DNA from: Rhodovarius crocodyli
Lineage (GTDB): Bacteria > Pseudomonadota > Alphaproteobacteria > Acetobacterales > Acetobacteraceae
Direction of reading: 5' to 3'
Assembly: GCF_004005855.1 (NCBI RefSeq)
Contig: NZ_SACL01000003.1
Location: 62,001-126,000, forward strand
DNA: 64,000 nt
Shown: positions 57,782-64,000 of the stretch, piece after piece
Position numbering within the stretch: position 1 is the first letter of the stretch
How the letters are laid out: every line of letters starts with the position of its first letter
Program-made: the position numbers and the translations under genes
The notes under the pieces: model-generated
Databases searched by the model: none
What the model saw: only the letters and a program-made list of their open reading frames with translations
What the model was told of the DNA's origin: nothing

Positions 57782-60157
57782 ATGCTGTCTCGTAACCTTG
57801 AACAGACGCTCCACCGCGCCCTCGGTCTGGCGAACGATCGCCGGCACGAATACGCGACCCTAGAACACCTTCTGCTCGCCCTCGGCGACGACGCCGAGGC
57901 GGTGACCGTGCTCAAGGCATGCGGCGTGGACGTCGACAAGCTGAAGCGCGACCTGACCGAATTTCTCGACAAGGACCTGGCCGGCCTCGTGACCGAGCGC
58001 GCGGGCGACCCGAAGCCGACCGCCGGCTTCCAGCGCGTCGTGCAGCGTGCCGCCATCCATGTGCAGTCCTCGGGCCGCGACGAGGTGACGGGCGCCAATG
58101 TCCTCGTTGCCCTGTTCAGCGAGCGCGAGTCCCATGCCGTGTATTTCCTGCAGCTGCAGGACATGACGCGCCTGGATGCCGTGAACTTCATCAGCCACGG
58201 CATCGCCAAGGCGCCCGGCCGCTCCGTGCCGCGCAACGTCCAGGGCTCGACCCCGCCGACCGCCAGCAATGGCGGCCCGCGTGAGGAAGGCGAGGGCGAA
58301 TCGCGTGAGGAGAAGCCGCGCGGCAAGCAGGGCGGCCAGGACGCGCTGTCCACCTACTGCGTCAACCTCAACAAGAAGGCGCAGTCGGGCAAGATCGACC
58401 CGCTGATCGGCCGCGACTCGGAAATCGAGCGCACCATCCAGATCCTGTGCCGCCGCACCAAGAACAACCCGCTGTATGTGGGCGACCCCGGCGTGGGCAA
58501 GACCGCGATCGCCGAGGGCCTGGCCAAGCGCATCGTCGAGGGCGACGTGCCCGAGGTGCTGCTGAAGTCGACGATTTTCTCGCTCGACATGGGCAGCCTG
58601 CTGGCCGGCACGCGCTATCGCGGTGACTTCGAGGAGCGGCTGAAGGCCGTGGTGACGGAGCTGGAGAACCACCCCGGCGCCGTGCTGTTCATCGACGAGA
58701 TCCACACCGTGATCGGCGCGGGTGCGACCAGCGGCGGCGCCATGGATGCGTCCAACCTGCTGAAGCCCGCGCTTGCCCAGGGCACGCTGCGCTGCATCGG
58801 GTCGACCACCTACAAGGAATACCGCCAGCACTTCGAGAAGGACCGCGCCCTGGTGCGGCGCTTCCAGAAGATCGACGTGAACGAGCCGACCATCGAGGAC
58901 ACGGTGAAGATCCTCACCGGCCTCAAGACCAACTACGAGAAGCACCACAAGGTCCGCTACACGCCCGAAGCCATCCGCGCCGCGGTGGAGCTCTCGGCCA
59001 AGTACATCCATGACCGCAAGCTGCCCGACAAGGCGATCGACGTGATCGACGAGGTGGGTGCTTCCCGGATGCTGCTGCCCGAGAACAAGCGCCGCAAGAC
59101 GGTCACGCTGAAGGATGTGGAGGACACGGTCGCCAAGATCGCGCGCATCCCGCCCAAATCCGTCAGCACCGACGACAAGGAGGCGCTGAAGAACCTGGAG
59201 CGCGACCTGAAGTCCATGGTGTTCGGCCAGGACCGCGCGATCACGGCGCTCTCGGCCGCGATCAAGCTGTCCCGTGCTGGCCTGCGGGACCCGGAGAAGC
59301 CGATCGGCAACTACCTGTTCAGCGGCCCCACCGGCGTCGGCAAGACCGAGGTCGCGCGGCAGCTGGCCAAGACGCTGGGCATCGAGATCCTGCGCTTCGA
59401 CATGTCGGAGTACATGGAGCGGCACAGCGTCTCCCGCCTGATCGGCGCGCCCCCGGGCTATGTGGGCTTCGACCAGGGCGGCCTGCTGACCGACGGCGTG
59501 GACCAGCACCCGCATTGCGTGCTGCTGCTGGATGAGATCGAGAAGGCCCACCCGGACCTCTACGCCATCCTGCTGCAGGTGATGGACCACGGTAAGCTGA
59601 CGGACCACAACGGCAAGACCGTCGACTTCCGCAACGTGATCCTGATCATGACCACGAATGCGGGCGCGTCCGACATGGCCAAGCCGGCGCTCGGCTTCGG
59701 GCGTGAGACGCGCCAGGGCGAGGACGAGGAGGCGGTGAAGCGCATGTTCACCCCCGAGTTCCGCAACCGCCTGGATGCCGTCATTCCCTTCGGCGGGCTG
59801 ACGCCGGAGATCGTGGGCAATGTGGTGGAGAAGTTCGTGATGCAGCTGGAAGCCCAGCTCGCGGATCGCAACGTCACCATCGAGCTGTCCTCGGCGGCGA
59901 AGGAATGGCTGGCCGAGAAGGGCTATGACCCGCTGTATGGCGCGCGCCCGCTGGCCCGCGTCATCCAGGAATACGTCAAGAAGCCGCTGGCCGAGGAACT
60001 GCTGTTCGGCAAGCTGGTGAAGGGTGGTGCGGTGAAGGTGGGGCTGAAGGACGGCGAGCTGTCCTTCGAGTTCATCGAGCCGCCGGTCGCCGCCCTGCCC
60101 AAGCCGGAAGGCGAGGGCGACGGTGAGGCGGAAAAGACCCCCGAGACCGCCGACTGA
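57782..60157 (+). CDS. clpA: ATP-dependent Clp protease ATP-binding subunit ClpA
   Basis: AAA+ unfoldase of ClpAP, 791 residues. The N-terminal Clp-N repeats (about 1-145; [20 protein letters not shown]) are followed by D1 with [18 protein letters not shown] and [13 protein letters not shown], then D2 with [15 protein letters not shown] and [14 protein letters not shown], and the ClpP-contacting loop region. AGGAG precedes ATG 57782. A short hairpin, CGGGGT-TTAT-ACCCCG, lies at 57744-57759 between clpS and clpA. A terminator follows. Confidence 0.98.
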   Translation: MLSRNLEQTLHRALGLANDRRHEYATLEHLLLALGDDAEAVTVLKACGVDVDKLKRDLTEFLDKDLAGLVTERAGDPKPTAGFQRVVQRAAIHVQSSGRDEVTGANVLVALFSERESHAVYFLQLQDMTRLDAVNFISHGIAKAPGRSVPRNVQGSTPPTASNGGPREEGEGESREEKPRGKQGGQDALSTYCVNLNKKAQSGKIDPLIGRDSEIERTIQILCRRTKNNPLYVGDPGVGKTAIAEGLAKRIVEGDVPEVLLKSTIFSLDMGSLLAGTRYRGDFEERLKAVVTELENHPGAVLFIDEIHTVIGAGATSGGAMDASNLLKPALAQGTLRCIGSTTYKEYRQHFEKDRALVRRFQKIDVNEPTIEDTVKILTGLKTNYEKHHKVRYTPEAIRAAVELSAKYIHDRKLPDKAIDVIDEVGASRMLLPENKRRKTVTLKDVEDTVAKIARIPPKSVSTDDKEALKNLERDLKSMVFGQDRAITALSAAIKLSRAGLRDPEKPIGNYLFSGPTGVGKTEVARQLAKTLGIEILRFDMSEYMERHSVSRLIGAPPGYVGFDQGGLLTDGVDQHPHCVLLLDEIEKAHPDLYAILLQVMDHGKLTDHNGKTVDFRNVILIMTTNAGASDMAKPALGFGRETRQGEDEEAVKRMFTPEFRNRLDAVIPFGGLTPEIVGNVVEKFVMQLEAQLADRNVTIELSSAAKEWLAEKGYDPLYGARPLARVIQEYVKKPLAEELLFGKLVKGGAVKVGLKDGELSFEFIEPPVAALPKPEGEGDGEAEKTPETAD

Positions 60158-60176
60158 CCTGGCGCGTACCCATCAA

Positions 60177-60208
60177 GGCACCGTGGCCCCTGGCCCCGGT
60201 GCCTTTTT
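60177..60208 (+). terminator. Intrinsic terminator of clpA
   Basis: Arms GGCACCG (60177-60183) and CGGTGCC (60197-60203) with a GC-rich loop, then TTTTT. It ends 21 bases before the next start codon. Confidence 0.88.
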
Positions 60209-60229
60209 CATGTCTGAAGGAGAGAAACG

Positions 60230-60580
60230 ATGACGGCCCAGATCGAGGATTGGAACGAGTACAACGCCGCCCTGCGCGAACAGGGCAAGGTGTTCGCGGC
60301 CGCGGCTCCTGAGGCGATGAAGGGCTTCCAGGCCCTGTCGCGCGGCGCCAGCACCACCCAGCACCTGGATGCCAAGACGCGCGAGATGATCGCGCTGGCC
60401 GTGGCCGTCACCACCCGCTGCCAGGGCTGCATCGACGCCCATGCGCGCAAGGCGCGGGCCGCAGGCGCGACGAAGGAAGAAGTGGCGGAGGCGCTGGGGG
60501 TGGCCATCGCGCTGAATGCAGGGGCGGCGCTGACCTACTCGCTGCATGTGATGGAGGCGTTGGAGAAGGCGGGGACTTGA
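60230..60580 (+). CDS. Carboxymuconolactone-decarboxylase-family protein (AhpD-like)
   Basis: A 116-residue CMD/AhpD-fold protein. It has the redox motif Cys-x-x-Cys with downstream His in VTTRCQGCIDAHARKARAAGA. Homologues act as alkylhydroperoxidase partners or as uncharacterised thiol enzymes. GGAGAG lies 10 bases before the ATG. A 37-bp AT-rich repeat follows the stop. Confidence 0.9.
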   Translation: MTAQIEDWNEYNAALREQGKVFAAAAPEAMKGFQALSRGASTTQHLDAKTREMIALAVAVTTRCQGCIDAHARKARAAGATKEEVAEALGVAIALNAGAALTYSLHVMEALEKAGT

Positions 60581-60586
60581 GGGTAT

Positions 60587-60623
60587 TCTTCTTTTTCTGA
60601 AGAAAAAGAAGCAAAAAGACTTT
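60587..60623. repeat. AT-rich palindromic repeat element, copy 2
   Basis: Exact 37-bp copy of the segment at 29763-29799, with the same perfect hairpin (arms CTTCTTTTTC/GAAAAAGAAG, loop TGAA). Lies between convergent genes, 6 bases after the CMD gene. The sequence diverges from copy 1 on both sides, giving a sharp boundary. Confidence 0.92.
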
Positions 60624-60667
60624 TCGAGTTTAGAGGGGCGTCGCCTTGGAAGGGCGCCCCCCCGAAA

Positions 60668-61075
60668 CTATACCAACCCTTCCGGCAGCCCGAACCTCTC
60701 CCGCCAGTCGATATCCGGCGCATGCGGCGCGCCCGCGATCACTTCCAGCACCTGCCACCCGCCATCGCGCCAACCCAGCAGCACATGGCAATCGGCCTCC
60801 GGTTCCGTCACGCGGCCCCGGAAATCCGTGTTCTCCCACAGGATGGGCCGCCCGCCCGGGCGGCGCGCCCGCACCCTTGCATAGGCCAGGTCACCCGACC
60901 GCCGCATCAGGCGCACCCGAAGCTGCACCGGGCCATAGGTCGCGTTGCGGAACAGGGGTTCCAGCAGCTCCGTCAGCGCGCGCCGGTCGGTGCTTTGCGG
61001 GTCCAGGCTTTCCACCTTCTGCGCCTGGGCGACGGAAGGAAGGGCCAGCAGCCCGAACAGCGCGCGTCGCAGCAT
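60668..61075 (-). CDS. Small exported hypothetical protein
   Basis: A 135-residue protein with a signal peptide (LRRALFGLLALPSVAQAQ). The mature part is a small alpha/beta-like domain with LTELLEPLFRNATYGPVQLRVRL-type sequence and a C-terminal GWRDGGWQVLEVIAGAPHAP. It resembles a surface-exposed SnoaL/NTF2-like fold, but that is a weak impression. Its ATG overlaps the prpE stop by one base, so it is co-transcribed. Function unknown. Confidence 0.65.
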   Translation of the reverse strand: MLRRALFGLLALPSVAQAQKVESLDPQSTDRRALTELLEPLFRNATYGPVQLRVRLMRRSGDLAYARVRARRPGGRPILWENTDFRGRVTEPEADCHVLLGWRDGGWQVLEVIAGAPHAPDIDWRERFGLPEGLV

Positions 61076-62970
61076 CAGTCCCCGCCTCTCAGCTTCTCCG
61101 CGATCTCGTCCAGGATCGCGGGGTCGTCGATGGTCGCCGGTACCGGGAAGTCCTCCCCATCGGCCATCTTGCGCAGGGTGGCGCGCAGGATCTTGCCGCT
61201 GCGGGTCTTGGGCAGGCGGTTCACGATGTGAACCTCTCTAAACGCCGCGACGGGCCCGATGTGTTCACGAACGCGGGAGACGAGCTCGCTGCACACCAGC
61301 GCCTCCGGCCGGTTCACACCCGCCTTCAGCACCACCAGCCCCATGGGCACCTGGCCCTTCAGGCTGTCCGAACGCCCGATCACGGCGCATTCCGCGACAT
61401 CCCGGTGGCCGGAGAGAACTTCCTCCATCTCGCCGGTCGAAAGCCGGTGGCCGGCCACGTTGATCACATCATCCGTGCGGCCCATGACCCAGACATAGCC
61501 GTCGGCATCCACCATCCCGGCGTCGGAGGTGTCGTAGTAGCCGGGGAAATGCGCCAGGTAGCTCTGGTGGAAGCGGTCCGGCGCGCGCCACAGCGTGTTG
61601 AGCGCGCCCGGGGGCAGCGGCAGGCGCAGGGCCAGCTGGCCCATGGCGCCGCGCGGCAGCTCGTGTCCGCCCTCATCCAGCGCCACCACATGGAAGCCCG
61701 GCGCCGCCTTGCCGCCGGAGCCATGCCGCAGCGGGAACATGCCCAGGCCGCGGAAGGCGCCGGTGATGGGCCAGCCCGTCTCGGTCTGCCACCAATGGTC
61801 GATCACGGGGTGGCCCAGCAGCTGCTCGGCCCAGGCCACCGTGTCGGGGTCGCAGCGCTCGCCGGCCAGGAACATCGCCTCCAGCCGCGACAGGTCGTGC
61901 TTTCGGGCCAGCTTGCCCTCCGGGTCCTCCTTCTTGATGGCGCGGATGGCGGTGGGGGCGGTGAACATCACCTTCACCCCGTATTCCTCGCAGATCCGCC
62001 AATAGGTGGAGGCATCGGGCGTGCCGACGGGCTTGCCCTCGAAGAACACGCTGGTCAGGCCGGCCATCAGCGGGCCGTAGACGATGTAGCAATGCCCCAC
62101 CACCCAGCCGACATCGCTGGCGGTGAACATCACATCACCCGCGTGCAGCCCGTACATGTTGGCGATGGAGGCGTGCAGCGCGACCGCGTGGCCGCCGTTC
62201 TCGCGCACGATGCCCTTGGGCTTACCCGTCGTGCCGGAGGTGTAGAGGATATACAGCGGGTGCGTCGCCTCCACCGGCACGCAGGGGTGCGGGGCGGCGG
62301 CGGCCACGGCCTCGCGCCAGTCGACATCGCGGCCCGGCACCATGGTGGCGGGCTGCTGGTCGCGCTGCAGGATCAGGCAGTGGTCGGGCTTGTGGCGCGC
62401 CAGGTCGATCGCGGCATCCAGCAGCGGCTTGTAGGCGACGATGCGCCCCGGCTCGATGCCGCAGCTGGCGGCCAGGATCATGCGCGGCTCGGCATCGTCG
62501 ATGCGGGCGGCGAGTTCGGGCGCGGCGAAGCCGCCGAACACCACGGAATGGATGGCGCCCAGCCGCGCGCAGGCCAGCATGGCCATCGCGGCCTCGGGCA
62601 CCATGGGCATGTAGATGACGACGCGGTCGCCCTTCACCACGCCGCGCGCGGCCATCGCACCCGCCAGGCGCTCCACCTCGGACAGCAGCTCGGCATAGGT
62701 GATGCGGCGCCTGGTGCCGGTGACGGGGCTGTCATAGCACAGGGCCGCCTGGTCACCGCGCCCGCGTGCCACATGCCGGTCCAGCGCGTTGTAGCAGGTG
62801 TTCAGCTCGCCATCCGCGAACCACAGCCCATAGGCGCCCTGGCCCTCGAAGAAGGCGCGGGACGGCGGCTTGGACCAGTCCAGGCCCCGTGCGCATTCCA
62901 TCCACCAGCCCTCGGGGTTGGCGGCCCAGGCCGCGCGCGCGGCGTCGTACCCGACGGTTGTTCCGTCCAT
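61075..62970 (-). CDS. prpE: Propionyl-CoA synthetase (acyl-CoA synthetase, PrpE/ACSS3-like)
   Basis: AMP-forming acyl-CoA synthetase, 631 residues from the ATG at 62970 (GGAGG upstream). Motifs are ILYTSGTTGKPKGIVREN (phosphate loop), HWWQTETGWPITG, YDTSDAGMVDADGYVWVMGR and the acetylation-target Lys region LPKTRSGKILRATL. The N-terminal GELNTCYNALDRHV and SCGIEPGRIVAYKPLLD favour PrpE over Acs. Acetate may also be used. Co-transcribed with the small hypothetical gene downstream. Confidence 0.92.
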   Translation of the reverse strand: MDGTTVGYDAARAAWAANPEGWWMECARGLDWSKPPSRAFFEGQGAYGLWFADGELNTCYNALDRHVARGRGDQAALCYDSPVTGTRRRITYAELLSEVERLAGAMAARGVVKGDRVVIYMPMVPEAAMAMLACARLGAIHSVVFGGFAAPELAARIDDAEPRMILAASCGIEPGRIVAYKPLLDAAIDLARHKPDHCLILQRDQQPATMVPGRDVDWREAVAAAAPHPCVPVEATHPLYILYTSGTTGKPKGIVRENGGHAVALHASIANMYGLHAGDVMFTASDVGWVVGHCYIVYGPLMAGLTSVFFEGKPVGTPDASTYWRICEEYGVKVMFTAPTAIRAIKKEDPEGKLARKHDLSRLEAMFLAGERCDPDTVAWAEQLLGHPVIDHWWQTETGWPITGAFRGLGMFPLRHGSGGKAAPGFHVVALDEGGHELPRGAMGQLALRLPLPPGALNTLWRAPDRFHQSYLAHFPGYYDTSDAGMVDADGYVWVMGRTDDVINVAGHRLSTGEMEEVLSGHRDVAECAVIGRSDSLKGQVPMGLVVLKAGVNRPEALVCSELVSRVREHIGPVAAFREVHIVNRLPKTRSGKILRATLRKMADGEDFPVPATIDDPAILDEIAEKLRGGD

Positions 62971-63047
62971 GGTATCCTCCCTAGTCTTTGGACCATGGGA
63001 TAGGGCGGCGCCACGCCGCATGTCCAGCAGATTGGGGGTCAGGCGCC

Positions 63048-64000
63048 ATGAACCATTCGTATGCTCGCGGCAGGCGTGCGGCGCTGCTGGCGGCCGCCAC
63101 GGCGCTGGCCGCACCGCCGGCCCTGGCGCAGGAGGGCGGGGAGCGCATCCGCCGCCGCGCCGCCGCCCCTGCCGCCGCCCCTGGCGAGCGGCCGCCGGGC
63201 GAGCTGACGCCCTTCATCGACGCCCATGTCCACCTGAATGACGAGGCCATGCAGCTGGAGCTGATGCAGCGGCATGGCGCCACCCGCGCGGTGGTGTTCT
63301 GGGGCCGCAACGGCGACAACGACACCATCCTGGCCGCCGCCACCCGCCATCCGGACCGCTTCATCCCCTTCGCCTGCGTCTCTCCGCTGCGCCGGGCCGA
63401 CCGGCGGCAATGGGATGCGGACGACCCCGCCGTGGCGTCGGGGCTGGATGCCCTGCTGGCCACCGGCCGCTTCAAGGGCATCGGTGAGGTCTCGGCGGTC
63501 CACTTCCCCTCGCCCGGCCTGCCCGAAACCGACTACGACCCGATGGGCCCCACCATGCGCGGCATCATGGAGGTCGCGCGGCGGCACCGCGTTCCGGTGA
63601 TGGTGCATATCGAGGTGACGCGCCTGCGGGAGATGCAGGCGCTGATTGAGGCCTATCGCGACGTGCCGGTCATCTGGGCCCATGGCGGCTATACGCCGCT
63701 GTTCCTGGCCGCGCGGTTGCTGGGGCAGCACCCCAACCTGACCTATGAGCTGAGCGCCCGCACCTGGCCGCGCCACCCGCGCTCACCCGACTATACCATC
63801 CTGCGGGACGGCATCGCGGTGTGGCCCGAATGGCTGCGGCTGATCGAGGAACAGCCGGGGCGCTTCATCATCGGCACCGATGCCAGCCACCGCACGCTGG
63901 CCAGCGACACGATGAAGTACGACAGCGTGCAGAACGTCCTGCGCCAGCTGACCCCCGCCGTGCGGGAGCGCGTGGCGAGGACGAACATGGAGGCGCTGCT
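63048..64000 (+). CDS. Exported amidohydrolase-family protein, truncated by window end
   Basis: 317 codons are visible and stay open to the edge. An N-terminal signal peptide (GRRAALLAAATALAAPPALA) is followed by an Ala/Arg-rich linker, then an amidohydrolase TIM barrel starting TPFIDAHVHLND (metal-binding HxH). Further ligands are likely in GIGEVSAVH, PVMVHIEVT, IWAHGGYTP and IIGTDASH. The family includes TatD-related and decarboxylating amidohydrolases; the substrate is unknown. Divergent from prpE across 77 bases. Confidence 0.8.
   Translation, partial: MNHSYARGRRAALLAAATALAAPPALAQEGGERIRRRAAAPAAAPGERPPGELTPFIDAHVHLNDEAMQLELMQRHGATRAVVFWGRNGDNDTILAAATRHPDRFIPFACVSPLRRADRRQWDADDPAVASGLDALLATGRFKGIGEVSAVHFPSPGLPETDYDPMGPTMRGIMEVARRHRVPVMVHIEVTRLREMQALIEAYRDVPVIWAHGGYTPLFLAARLLGQHPNLTYELSARTWPRHPRSPDYTILRDGIAVWPEWLRLIEEQPGRFIIGTDASHRTLASDTMKYDSVQNVLRQLTPAVRERVARTNMEAL

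Noticed and set aside
57860-59608. 582-codon minus-strand frame inside clpA
   Set aside because: Antisense to a strongly recognised AAA+ gene; no domains.
60646-63003. 785-codon plus-strand frame opposite prpE
   Set aside because: Antisense shadow; prpE has all adenylate-forming motifs.

Overview
The window is a high-GC (roughly 70%), gene-dense chromosomal segment from an alphaproteobacterium. The best fit is Acetobacteraceae, something like Roseomonas. This rests on several orphan tripartite-tricarboxylate (Bug) binding proteins, a MaeB malic enzyme with a fused phosphotransacetylase domain, a phasin next to clpS-clpA, and palindrome-rich intergenic repeats. That placement is inference; no rRNA or tRNA gene was seen, so taxonomy cannot be checked here. 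Nearly all genes are intact. The first (acnB) and the last (an amidohydrolase) are cut by the window edges.

Layout: 1-372 acnB start; 0.5-2.0 kb a RES/Xre toxin-antitoxin pair with a trailing VOC gene; 2.1-4.9 kb a nickel-flavoured operon (His-rich YqjI-like PadR repressor, DUF2218, ureE, ureF, ureG) without urease structural genes; 4.9-9.0 kb a Cache-PAS sensor facing gpmI-envC; 9.1-13.5 kb three orphan Bug proteins around an M20 amidohydrolase; 13.5-17.2 kb argC behind a structured leader with a terminator, then maeB; 17.4-21.5 kb leuS-lptE-holA; 21.6-24.1 kb three envelope genes; 24.1-25.7 kb EVE, VOC and a WYL regulator around a palindromic operator; 25.8-29.3 kb an overlapping chemoreceptor / REC-PP2C phosphatase / TauE-type exporter unit; 29.3-33.8 kb ohr and a candidate lipid-linked glycosylation set (SMR-type carrier, GT2, methyltransferase, divergent GT-C-like protein).

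The second half holds a FAS1-like dehydratase, two DMT transporters and an MBL hydrolase (33.8-37.4 kb); threonine aldolase divergent from a KdgT-type permease / DUF1537 kinase / PdxA2 / DeoR operon that looks like D-threonate or D-erythronate catabolism (37.6-42.9 kb); a HugZ-like protein, pckA, a small secreted protein and asd (42.9-46.9 kb); zapE and an S4 protein (47.0-48.4 kb); a polysaccharide locus with a giant SLBB export protein, a YjbH-type protein and a divergent heparinase-fold lyase (48.5-54.8 kb); a D,D-carboxypeptidase, phasin, clpS, clpA, a CMD protein, prpE and the truncated amidohydrolase (54.8-64 kb).

The most unusual signals outside genes are: composite arrays of GC-rich hairpins at 17.2, 34.6 and 37.4 kb; an exact 37-bp AT-rich repeat at 29.8 and 60.6 kb; an 8-bp tandem repeat with G-quadruplex potential at the end of ltaE; and perfect palindromes upstream of the phasin gene, the small secreted protein gene and the VOC-EVE pair.
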